64,000 bases of DNA, taken from MED-G105 sp039814575 (lineage in GTDB: Bacteria; Pseudomonadota; Alphaproteobacteria; Caulobacterales; Parvularculaceae). The translations under genes were made by a program, and so were the position numbers. Below are positions 7,851 to 15,834 of the stretch, piece after piece (positions within the stretch are counted from its first letter, which is position 1; each line of letters begins with the position of its first letter). The stretch spans positions 62,001 to 126,000 of the forward strand of contig JBCCAY010000001.1 of the NCBI GenBank assembly GCA_039814575.1. Reading direction: 5' to 3'. The notes under the pieces were generated by a model, which was not told the DNA's origin, did not search any database, and worked only from the letters and a program-made list of their open reading frames with translations.

Positions 7851-10238
7851 TCAACATACGCGTCCATCAGCACACAGTTTAATGTGTGAGAATCCTGCGC
7901 TCGCCCAGTCTATTATCTCATCTGGAGAAACACTTTCCGTTACGAGGCGTTGACTGGCGATCGCGGGCCCACCATAGGCGATTGCAACGCCGCTATCGCG
8001 CAGATCATAAGCAATGGTGACATTGCCGCCAGAGTACGTCTCCGGCGTCCCTGTTTGCCGTAGAGGAGCGTTATTATCCCCGAACGGATCTTGCCAAAAC
8101 CGGACCTGAAAATTGTTGCACCCATCGCTGTAATGACAGCCGCTCACCGGCGCGACGACACCCTCGGCCGCCAGCTTCTGCGATTCACCGACCGAAATAT
8201 CGATTGGCGTCTTACGCGCCGCAAATAACCTCTTTGTTGCAAGCAGATTAGCAATAACGCGTTGTCGACCTTTTTCACTAAGCCCTCGGGGCGTTCGGTA
8301 CGGGTCGTCGATACTTGAACCGACAAGGAAAATGTCGGGTAGGCCGTACTCGTCATCGTCTCCGCTCCCGTCATCCTCGGCTATTAACGCCGTCCAGAAC
8401 ACGCGCCAAAAAATCGCGCCCCGGCGATCAGTGCGTAATCGCCCATCCCAGTTATCTAGAAGTGTGCAGACATCAGATAAGCCATCTAAGCTGTCACCAG
8501 ATTCTTCTTTACACGCCTTAACGACATCAGCGCGGAACATGCGCGCCCAGTGCCCTTCGCTATCGAATAAGCGTTCAAGCGCAATGGTCGACGTCCATTT
8601 GTCGCCGTCATATCCGTCGCGCCCGGAAAGGCGGTCTTCAACAAGCGCGCGGTGCGTGAGCGCGCGCGGATACCGCGCGAGCCTGCGCACCTCGGCGTCG
8701 ACAGCGCGCGCATCAATAAAACGCGGATAGCCCTTGCGTTCTTGCTCGGGATCAAAAAGAAACGCGCTTTGATTGGCGCCGATCGCCGCCCGCCGTGACG
8801 TGGTGATCGGAACATCGCCTCGCGCGACGACGCCCGACGTCTTCGTCCCCAGTCCGGTCGGCAAGGCGCAATCGGATCGACCGCCGTCTAGTATAGGCAA
8901 ATGATCTCCAGCGCCCGGCGCTCCGACATCGCTATAAGCGGCGCACGCCGCCCAAAGCGCGTCCGGCAAGTTAATGACGACGTCGTTTGGCGCAGCGGCG
9001 ACATGCCCCGCGGCGTCGGCGAGCCCATGTTGAAGGCTGTCGTTTCTTTCCGCCTGCAATACCCCTGCAACGACCGCCTCGACCGTTTCAGCGTTACGAA
9101 GGTTTTGCCTCAGGGGAAGAAAACCAATATCGGGTCGGAACTCGTTTACAGCGCGCAAGGCGTAAACAACGCCTGCCTCCGTCGGGAAACGCGGGTCGTC
9201 AATCAACACCCCATGCACGGATCGCCGAAAGCGATGCGTGTAGGCAAACACCTCGCCGTTCGCATCCGTCGCTTGAAGCGTAATGTCACGGACATCGAAA
9301 GGCGTTTCCACCGAGTCATATAGGTAGGCATTGTCGTTCGCCGTCTCAAGCCGGTAGACCGCATAGGGCTGACCAAAGTGGCACGTCGCCGACGCAGCGA
9401 CTTTACCGTTCGACCATGAATAAAACGACGGAATCGCTGCATCAAAGAAAACAGCGAACATCTCCATCGCACCGTCGACGGATAAATGGGTCGCATAATA
9501 ACCTGTCCACGGATCATGGGGTTGAGCGATGAAAACGCTCTCGCCATCTCTCGTCAGATCGCCGCCGAATCCCCAATTCGTACTTCCCTCTCGCACTTTT
9601 AAAAAAGCGGGGTCGCGTCCGATCGCTGAACGTCGTGACGGGGTGCGGGCTTCACCCGCTGCGAATATCGCACCGGAAAAATCATTGACGAGGTCCGCAC
9701 ATGAATAAGTGTGCTTCTGACGAAGAAACGCAACAATATCGAGACGGAAGGCATCTAAAGCTTGAACAGCGCCTAATTGCTGCGCACACGCTTCTATCTC
9801 GTCGGTGTGCACCGCAGCGCCGAGATACCGGTTAAACCCCTCGACAAACCCTTCGATGAAATCGCGCTCTGACCGAGAGTAGCCGTCTTCCTCATTCATT
9901 GCCCATACGGTTTCGAAGGCCGTTCGCTCATAGATAGCGACACTATCCGCCGCCAGACGGTCAGGGCTTGCGCCAAAGTAAAATGATTGCTGTCCGGACA
10001 ACGCGATAAAGGTCTGCGTCATATCGCAAAAGTGGGCGCGAGCGTTTTCGTGCGCGAGGAGAGCGCCAAGATTATAAAAATCGGCGGCCCGGATCTTCAA
10101 TAAACCGTTTGGCCCTCGCGTCGTCGCACCCTCGAACGACGTCGCGTCCGGCGCCGGCAACTGCTCCTTGGCGCCGCACGCAACCATGAATAAAGCGCAA
10201 ATGGCGAAAACGCCTGAGCGTAAAAATTTCGATGTCAT
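7851..10238 (-). CDS. Penicillin acylase family lipoprotein (Ntn hydrolase)
   Basis: A 795-residue protein from ATG 10238, chosen over an in-frame start 33 bases upstream because GGAAGA lies six bases before it. A lipoprotein signal ends with VAC at Cys21. After an alpha-subunit-like region and a spacer, an EGSTNWGFGG motif near Ser219 matches the autocatalytic processing site and nucleophile of the penicillin acylase / AHL acylase / PvdQ family, followed by SVFIAQPHDPW. These enzymes cleave amide bonds of acyl side chains. The substrate is unknown: N-acyl homoserine lactone, acylated siderophore precursor or peptide are all possible. It follows the FecR gene on the same strand after about 360 bases and converges with agmatine deiminase. 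Confidence 0.8.
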   Translation of the reverse strand: MTSKFLRSGVFAICALFMVACGAKEQLPAPDATSFEGATTRGPNGLLKIRAADFYNLGALLAHENARAHFCDMTQTFIALSGQQSFYFGASPDRLAADSVAIYERTAFETVWAMNEEDGYSRSERDFIEGFVEGFNRYLGAAVHTDEIEACAQQLGAVQALDAFRLDIVAFLRQKHTYSCADLVNDFSGAIFAAGEARTPSRRSAIGRDPAFLKVREGSTNWGFGGDLTRDGESVFIAQPHDPWTGYYATHLSVDGAMEMFAVFFDAAIPSFYSWSNGKVAASATCHFGQPYAVYRLETANDNAYLYDSVETPFDVRDITLQATDANGEVFAYTHRFRRSVHGVLIDDPRFPTEAGVVYALRAVNEFRPDIGFLPLRQNLRNAETVEAVVAGVLQAERNDSLQHGLADAAGHVAAAPNDVVINLPDALWAACAAYSDVGAPGAGDHLPILDGGRSDCALPTGLGTKTSGVVARGDVPITTSRRAAIGANQSAFLFDPEQERKGYPRFIDARAVDAEVRRLARYPRALTHRALVEDRLSGRDGYDGDKWTSTIALERLFDSEGHWARMFRADVVKACKEESGDSLDGLSDVCTLLDNWDGRLRTDRRGAIFWRVFWTALIAEDDGSGDDDEYGLPDIFLVGSSIDDPYRTPRGLSEKGRQRVIANLLATKRLFAARKTPIDISVGESQKLAAEGVVAPVSGCHYSDGCNNFQVRFWQDPFGDNNAPLRQTGTPETYSGGNVTIAYDLRDSGVAIAYGGPAIASQRLVTESVSPDEIIDWASAGFSHIKLCADGRVC

Positions 10239-10597
10239 CAGCTGTCTTCCGTTTCCAAGCATTCGCCGCAAAGGCTGAGCGCGCGATCGGTTGTTATGTT
10301 CGCGCTAAGCCGAATATTTTTGAGATACCAAAATACGGTAAGATATAAAGAACGACAAGCCCAATCGACGGCGGACAATTTTGCAGAATGGAAGCAAGCG
10401 CGGCATTTGCGAAAGCGAGTAACACGATCGCCGCCCAACGACATCGCCAGCGTTAAGAAGGGAAACCGGTTTCACCCGAAAGCCGACACCGCATGTAGAT
10501 TCTTGCTGTTTATCTTGAGCGCAGCGAACAGCATGTCCACGAACGGTTAGGATCGTTCAAAAAACCCGCCAAAAAAAATGTAGGTTGTTGGGAAACG
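10239..10597. other. Intergenic region upstream of the acylase gene
   Basis: About 360 bases between the acylase start and the FecR stop, both on the minus strand. It contains stretches richer in A and T than its surroundings near 10300-10350, which probably carry the acylase promoter. I could not place -35 and -10 hexamers with confidence. Short frames on either strand have no recognisable protein character. Confidence 0.4.
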
Positions 10598-11743
10598 TCA
10601 GCCGCCTTGGGACTCGGATCGAATTTCGTAACTATCGGTTGTCGTTTCAACGACTTCCAAAGGAAACTGATCTTCTAGGAGTGCAAAAATTGTATCAATA
10701 TCCGTCACTGGAAAATATCCGCCGATCCGCAGAGCGCCAATAGCGTCATCGGTGATCACGATCTCTCGCGTTGTATACCGACTAATCTCTGATACGACGT
10801 CATCGAGCGTTTGGTCATCGAAAATTAGCACGCCGTTTCGCCAAGACAGTTTCTTCGCGATCACCGTGGGACTGAGCGCTGCTATGCGTGTCGCCGACTT
10901 ATCTTCGAACTGCGCCGATTGACCCGCGTCTAATTGGACAAATGTGTCGGATGAGGCGACAGTCGCAGCGTCAAAACCCGCTTCCGACCGGGAAGCGTCC
11001 GCCGCCGCTCGCGCCTTCGACACGGCGTCCACCATTCTGCTTGTCAATGCCTCCGTAGGCGTCATATCGACAACGACGCGCCCCTCCGAAACAATGACTT
11101 CCGTCGCGTTGGCCGCCCGCTTGACCGAAAACACAGTGCCGACAGCGGCGATCGACCGATCGCCAGATTGAACGATAAAGGGCCGCTCCGGATCGGGCGC
11201 GACGTCAAAAATCGCTTCACCCCGCTCAAAAGCGACAAGCCGCGCATCGCGCGTGAAGTCGATCGTGAAACGCGTCGACGTGTTTAAACGAACGCTGGTC
11301 CCGTCTCGCAAAATGCTCGTTTCCGCGACGCCGACACCGGACTCATATTCCGTCGTCGGCACGTCTAGGACGGTCAGGACGAGCCCCAATCCAGCGACCA
11401 AACCGAACGCCGACACGACGGCCGCCGAGCTAAGCGGGCGTAAGCCATCGCCAAAAGCAGCGAAAACCGACCGCATTCGACCTAAGTGACCGCGCACGCG
11501 ATCTTCTCGATCGGCGCCGTAACCGGCGAACGGATCGAGCGCGTACGCTTGGCGCAGGCGAGGGTCGCCCGTGCGAGACCATAGCGCGCTCGCCTCAACA
11601 AAGGCGCGTGGATGATTGGCGTCACGCATGAGCCAGGCTTCAAAAGCAGCCAGCTGAGCGTCAGCATCGCCGCTGTCCAAGGCGACCGCCCAATACGCCG
11701 CTTCACGGCGTACTTTTCTCCATTTGCCGGCTCTTAAAGCCAT
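10598..11743 (-). CDS. FecR-family anti-sigma / sigma regulator
   Basis: A 381-residue protein counted from ATG 11743, preferred because GGAAGAG sits a few bases upstream. The N-terminal DUF4880-type segment (AAYWAVALDSGD, then HPRAFVEASALW) would face the cytoplasm. A single membrane helix at about residues 105-128 (VSAFGLVAGLGLVLTVL) leads to a periplasmic FecR domain with TSILRDGTSVRLNTSTRF and ERGEAIFDVAPDPERPFIVQ. The end resembles an STN-type fold. FecR relays the signal from a ligand-loaded TonB receptor to its ECF sigma factor. The sigma gene lies immediately upstream on the same strand, and the receptor with an STN domain is divergent from it, completing a Fec-type set. Confidence 0.9.
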   Translation of the reverse strand: MALRAGKWRKVRREAAYWAVALDSGDADAQLAAFEAWLMRDANHPRAFVEASALWSRTGDPRLRQAYALDPFAGYGADREDRVRGHLGRMRSVFAAFGDGLRPLSSAAVVSAFGLVAGLGLVLTVLDVPTTEYESGVGVAETSILRDGTSVRLNTSTRFTIDFTRDARLVAFERGEAIFDVAPDPERPFIVQSGDRSIAAVGTVFSVKRAANATEVIVSEGRVVVDMTPTEALTSRMVDAVSKARAAADASRSEAGFDAATVASSDTFVQLDAGQSAQFEDKSATRIAALSPTVIAKKLSWRNGVLIFDDQTLDDVVSEISRYTTREIVITDDAIGALRIGGYFPVTDIDTIFALLEDQFPLEVVETTTDSYEIRSESQGG

Positions 11744-11866
11744 TAACTCTTCCACTCTTGCGCTGGCGCGCCACAACTCGACACATTAGCTGCGAAAAGG
11801 CTGCGCCCTGGCATTGAAAGTTTGCTTGGCGCATAGCGATCGCGACGTGTCAGGTGCGCTGCCACA

Positions 11867-12466
11867 CTATTCTTCTTTATCTTTTTGACCGTCACCTATC
11901 GAATAGCCGCGCTGCGCGAGATACTCAGAACAACGAAAAACGCCTTTTGCCAAGTGCTTATGGAGCGTGCTTTTGGATATGTGGAGCTGGCGGGATATCT
12001 CATCCAGGCTCCGCCCTTCAATCCGATTCATAATGAACACTTTGCGGCACTGCGGCGGCAGTTCTTTAATCGCTTCGAGTATCAGCGTCAGCTCTTCCCT
12101 ATCTTGAACTATTCTGTCCGGCTGCGGGTCACTAGATATGACCTCCGCCTCGGGCAAATCGTCTATATCGCCCATGAAATTTTTTTGCCGTCGGGCGCGC
12201 AAATCAATCGCGGCGCGGCGTACGGCTGTCACCAGATAGGCCCGCGGTTCGCTAATTTCCTGGCCGGCGGCGGCCGCAAACGTCTTTACGAATGCGTCCT
12301 GGATGGCGTCTTCGGCCGCCGAACGGTCCCGCAATACGCCAAGCGCCACGGACAATAATAGTAAACGGTGATCCTGATATACTTTGCCGACCGCCCTTTG
12401 AGACGGGCCGCCGCGCCGCAGCAAATCCTCCGTTATATCCTCGTCGCTGCGCTTCATTCGTGTCAC
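11867..12466 (-). CDS. ECF RNA polymerase sigma factor (FecI-like)
   Basis: A 199-residue group 4 sigma factor. Region 2 is visible at about residues 25-95 (RSAAEDAIQDAFVKTF and PRAYLVTAVRRAAIDLRARR). Region 4 spans about 130-185 (LPPQCRKVFIMNRIEG, then DEISRQLHISKSTLHKHL). The start at 12466 is GTG; ATG 12457 is equally possible. It lies 123 bases upstream of the FecR gene on the same strand and is divergent from the TonB receptor that it is expected to activate. By analogy with FecI it is held by FecR until the receptor signals occupancy. Confidence 0.92.
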   Translation of the reverse strand: MTRMKRSDEDITEDLLRRGGPSQRAVGKVYQDHRLLLLSVALGVLRDRSAAEDAIQDAFVKTFAAAAGQEISEPRAYLVTAVRRAAIDLRARRQKNFMGDIDDLPEAEVISSDPQPDRIVQDREELTLILEAIKELPPQCRKVFIMNRIEGRSLDEISRQLHISKSTLHKHLAKGVFRCSEYLAQRGYSIGDGQKDKEE

Positions 12467-12721
12467 ATTTTCTCGTCAAAACTTGCGAGAATTCCTAGGG
12501 AACAGCGTTCATACTGCGCCGAAAACGCGCTCAAACGACGCTTTCATCGACCCCTAAAATCTTTGAAAAAAGATAATTCCAGCTTTGAAGGTCAATGATT
12601 AAGCGGTTTATCGCTCAAGCGCTCAATTAAAGCGGTCGGTGGTGGAAGCGTCCGACTGCCCATTCGAGCAATCATCGTTTCATCAATGCGTCACGCCCCA
12701 GAGACCCACTCACGCCACGTT

Positions 12722-12800
12722 GAGCACTTATCCTAGGGCAGGTTGATGTTAAATGACAACAAACACCTGGTGGAACGCGTTGGCGAGGGGGCGCTTTTAC
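12722..12800 (+). repeat. Imperfect direct repeat, copy 1, upstream of TonB receptor
   Basis: First copy of a degenerate repeat of about 78 bases. Shared islands in order are GAGC near 12722, ATCC, GCAGG at 12738, TGTTAAAT, CAACA, then CGCGTTGGCGAGG and CTTTTAC ending at 12800. The second copy lies 177 bases downstream. Both sit in the sigma-factor/receptor divergent region, so a duplicated promoter or operator is a natural reading. Indels of one or two bases separate the copies. Confidence 0.6.
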
Positions 12801-12898
12801 GCCAGTCCCTGATAGTGGAATCGTTCGGCGAGGAAATAGCGTGAAAAGCGTGTCCTCAATGCGTCTCTTTCCGAAAAAAACCGCCCCGCGCTGAATCA

Positions 12899-12975
12899 GA
12901 GCGCTAAATCCGCAGCAGGATGGTGTTAAATAGCAACACACACACAACAGAAGACGCTGTTGAGGAGGCTTTTAC
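12899..12975 (+). repeat. Imperfect direct repeat, copy 2, upstream of TonB receptor
   Basis: Second copy of the repeat at 12722-12800, with the islands GAGCGCTAAATCC, GCAGG at 12915, TGTTAAAT, CAACA, CGCTGTTGAGGAGG and CTTTTAC ending at 12975. It ends 142 bases before the preferred receptor start. No protein frame explains the conservation. Confidence 0.6.
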
Positions 12976-13003
12976 AGGTCAATGCCGTCGATCGGACGTG
13001 AAA

Positions 13004-13018
13004 TTAAGAAAAAATTAA
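13004..13018 (+). promoter_or_regulatory. Candidate CtrA box (TTAA-N7-TTAA)
   Basis: TTAA at 13004-13007, seven bases (GAAAAAA), and TTAA at 13015-13018 match the full CtrA consensus of alphaproteobacteria. The box is in the leader about 100 bases upstream of the preferred TonB receptor start at 13117. It would fall inside the coding sequence if translation began at ATG 12982. Confidence 0.45.
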
Positions 13019-13116
13019 GCCCAAAGATGGGAGTCATGCCGATGTATTCGGTCCTATCTCCTAAGGTCGGACTAGACGCCGATAAAATAAATGAGTGGCG
13101 TTGTGGAGATCGACTG

Positions 13117-15702
13117 ATGCGCCGCGTTGGGAAGCGCGGGGGGAAGCATAGTGTTTGGTCTTCTGCTTTTGCAGCAGCGTTAATAAGCGTCGCACACGCC
13201 TCAGCAGACGATCAAATCGTTCGATTTGCGATTTCGCGACAGCCTATGAATGAGGCTTTGGCGGAGTTCGCAAAACAAAGCGACATTCCTCTCGTATTTT
13301 CTCAGCCGGACGTTCAGGCTTTGGAGGGGAATATGCTTGTCGGTGAATACTCCGTCAGTGACGCTCTTCAGATCCTTTTGGACGGCTCCGGTCTGCGCGG
13401 CAACTTTGTAGCAGGCGGAGCTCTGTCGGTTTCTGCACGCCGACATAGCTCCTCAGATAAAAACTCAAACACTGCCGAAGGAGAGGTTTTCGTGAAAAAG
13501 GGGTTACTAAAGACGGCGTCGAGCGTGGCGCTGTCGATTGTCGGAACGATTGGCGCAGCATCAGCGCAAAGTTCTGGCGACGAAATCATTGTGGAAGGCA
13601 CGCGCTTCCAGAACTCGCTGTCGAACCGGCTTGACGTTCCGAAACAAGAGCTTGTCAGCACGATCGATGAGATCGATCAGAGCACACTGCAAAACTTGAA
13701 TTTCATAAACTTCCAAGAAGCGCTAACCACGCTGCCCGGTGTCGCTTTCGCCGACTTTAATGCAGCGACCGGTGAGCTCGATCTTTTCTTGCGTGGTTTT
13801 GAACCATCCTTCTTGATCAACAATCGATTGATTCCGGACTTGACGCCGGGCGGCGTTGGCTTCGGTGCGACTAACGCAGACCAATCGTTCATCGAGACGT
13901 TTGAGGTTTTGAAGGGCCCCGCGTCGATCGTCTTCGGTCCGGTGACACCAGGCGGCGTCATCAACCAAGTTTATCGCACGCCTAAGGCCGAAGACTTCAC
14001 TAATCTGACGCTCACCGGCGGCACGTTCGGCACCTATCGCGTCGAAGCCGACCTTAACTCCGGCAAGCTGTTCGGTCAGGACTGGCTCCGCGGACGAGTT
14101 ACGGTAGCGTATGAAGACGTTAAGTTTGCTCAACCGCAAGCCGAACGCCAAGTCTTAGCGATCCGCCCCGTTGTAGAAGCCGATATCAGCGACAAAACGG
14201 CTTTGCAATTAAGTTTTGCTTACAAAGACAGCGAAGGTGTGAACACCTCTCGATTCCCGCTCAATGAAGATGGATCAACACCGACGCTCTTCACTCCAAA
14301 AACGTTTATCGGCGACCCGACTGGCCAAACGGTGTCCGAGAACATCTACGCCGAAGGCGAGCTCGTTCACAACTTCCTCGACAATCTGAAGTTAACCTTG
14401 CGTGGCGCATACGGCGACGTCCAAACGGACGCAGGATATATCTCCGGATTTTATGCCTACTATGCTGATGGCCCAGATTACGGCATCTCGATTGACCCGA
14501 ATAACTACTATTATGATTACGGCTATGCCTTTGCATTCCGGAATTCGGGTAACGGCGATCTCTTCTATGGCGACGCGCAATTGGCCGGTTTTTTCGATCT
14601 CTTCGGCAACCGCCAAGACGCGCTGCTCGGCTTTACGCATCAATCAACCAATGTCCAGTCATTTGGCGGTTCAGGGGATGCCGGCGTCGTAACGCCAAGC
14701 GATCCGTCGACCTGGGTTAGAGATCCATTTGACTATAACTCGATCGACATCTTCGGTCCAAACGCGATCTTTGATCAGATTATCGCAAAAGACGTTCTCA
14801 CGTCGGTATACGGCGAAGTCTATCTTCGACCGCTCAACTGGCTGACGCTTCCGGTCGGCGTACGGTACGATTCTGTTGAGCAAGAGCGTACCTTAGAAAC
14901 GGTGTTCACGACAGAAACCCAAGACGCTGTCACCATTCGCGCCGGCGCCAATGCCGAGATATTACCGGACGTAAATCTCTACTACAGCTATGCGGAATCT
15001 TTCATCCCGCAGAGCGGCATTCAACGTGACGGCTCGGTATTGCCAGCCGAAACAGCGAACAACCATGAGATCGGCATCAAATCGAACATCATTGACGGCA
15101 TGTATCTCACCGCCGCTCTCTATCGGCTTGAGCGCGCCAATATTGAGACCGGGGAGCCGGGCTTCTTCCCGCCAGACGTACAAACGTTCTCGGTTGCGGA
15201 AGGCGAGCAAGTTGTTCGCGGCGTAGAAGTCAATTTAACGGGTCAGGTCACCGATCAGCTCTCGTTGAATTTCGCCTACTCATACGCCGATACGGAGATC
15301 ACCGAGCCGGTCGGCTTACGAGTTGGACCGATCGATCAAATTCCTGATCATACATTAACCGTGTACTCGATTTACACGTTCGATCAGGGAGCAATGTCGG
15401 GCCTGCGAGTCGGCGGCGGCGTGCGCCATGTCGGCCAACGCTTCGCAAGGACGTTTGAAAGTGGTAGTACGAACCCCGATAACTCTGTGAATCTCGTTGA
15501 AGCAGACGTATTGGTCGACGGGTACACAGTGCTTGATTTGATTGTCGGTTATGAAATAAACGATCGCTGGGACTTCCAGGTGAACGTTCAGAACTTGACC
15601 AACGAGGAGTACTTTGTGCAAGTGGGCTACAACCGGTATGGCGGCGGTTGGAAGTTCGGCGAGCCAACGAACGCCTTGTTCACGCTAAGAGCGACATATT
15701 AA
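13117..15702 (+). CDS. TonB-dependent siderophore receptor with N-terminal STN signalling domain
   Basis: An 861-residue outer-membrane receptor counted from ATG 13117, which has GGAGAT upstream and begins a normal signal peptide (MRRVGKRGGKHS, then SAFAAALISVAHASA). ATG 12982 is an in-frame alternative but adds 45 residues without signal character. Residues about 35-95 are an STN domain, the contact for FecR. Residues 126-153 are a second signal-peptide-like segment. A plug domain (INFQEALTTLPGV, then VLKGPASIVFGPVTPGGVIN) and a 22-strand barrel ending VNVQNLTNEEYFVQ and LFTLRATY follow. With the FecI/FecR pair it forms a cell-surface signalling system for an iron chelate or similar ligand. 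The ligand is unknown. Confidence 0.92.
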   Translation: MRRVGKRGGKHSVWSSAFAAALISVAHASADDQIVRFAISRQPMNEALAEFAKQSDIPLVFSQPDVQALEGNMLVGEYSVSDALQILLDGSGLRGNFVAGGALSVSARRHSSSDKNSNTAEGEVFVKKGLLKTASSVALSIVGTIGAASAQSSGDEIIVEGTRFQNSLSNRLDVPKQELVSTIDEIDQSTLQNLNFINFQEALTTLPGVAFADFNAATGELDLFLRGFEPSFLINNRLIPDLTPGGVGFGATNADQSFIETFEVLKGPASIVFGPVTPGGVINQVYRTPKAEDFTNLTLTGGTFGTYRVEADLNSGKLFGQDWLRGRVTVAYEDVKFAQPQAERQVLAIRPVVEADISDKTALQLSFAYKDSEGVNTSRFPLNEDGSTPTLFTPKTFIGDPTGQTVSENIYAEGELVHNFLDNLKLTLRGAYGDVQTDAGYISGFYAYYADGPDYGISIDPNNYYYDYGYAFAFRNSGNGDLFYGDAQLAGFFDLFGNRQDALLGFTHQSTNVQSFGGSGDAGVVTPSDPSTWVRDPFDYNSIDIFGPNAIFDQIIAKDVLTSVYGEVYLRPLNWLTLPVGVRYDSVEQERTLETVFTTETQDAVTIRAGANAEILPDVNLYYSYAESFIPQSGIQRDGSVLPAETANNHEIGIKSNIIDGMYLTAALYRLERANIETGEPGFFPPDVQTFSVAEGEQVVRGVEVNLTGQVTDQLSLNFAYSYADTEITEPVGLRVGPIDQIPDHTLTVYSIYTFDQGAMSGLRVGGGVRHVGQRFARTFESGSTNPDNSVNLVEADVLVDGYTVLDLIVGYEINDRWDFQVNVQNLTNEEYFVQVGYNRYGGGWKFGEPTNALFTLRATY
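13478..13494 (+). promoter_or_regulatory. Internal ribosome-binding site and GTG start within the TonB receptor gene
   Basis: AAGGAG at 13478-13483, eight bases, then GTG at 13492 in frame with the receptor. The following codons give VKKGLLKTASSVALSIVGTI and an AASA cleavage region, a textbook Sec signal peptide. Initiation here would make a 736-residue receptor without the STN domain, the normal size of a transport-only receptor. Confidence 0.65.
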
Positions 15703-15741
15703 CGGACGGCTGATATTTCAAATATCACTCAAAACAATGCT

Positions 15742-15763
15742 AGCGGCGGCGAAGGCCGCCGCT
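15742..15763 (+). other. GC-rich hairpin after the receptor stop codon
   Basis: AGCGGCGGC at 15742-15750, loop GAAG, and the exact complement GCCGCCGCT at 15755-15763. A nine-pair stem begins 39 bases after the receptor stop, where a terminator would be expected. No T-run follows, and the hairpin overlaps the apparent N-terminal coding part of the sulfotransferase frame. It could be an attenuator, an RNA-stabilising element or a frameshift-prone spot. Confidence 0.4.
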
Positions 15764-15834
15764 GGTTCGATATAGGTCGAGAACTCGAGCACGCCGGTGA
15801 TCCAGCCGGCGCGCTCGACGCTTATAAGAAGTCG

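Noticed and set aside
12982..13116. ATG 12982 as start of the TonB receptor
   Set aside because: The added 45 residues are not signal-like, cover a perfect CtrA-type box, and push the real signal peptide inward. ATG 13117 has a better ribosome-binding site.
15742..15763. Ordinary rho-independent terminator of the TonB receptor gene
   Set aside because: The hairpin is strong, but no T-run follows on the plus strand and it overlaps sequence coding for the TPR protein, so I list it only as a hairpin.
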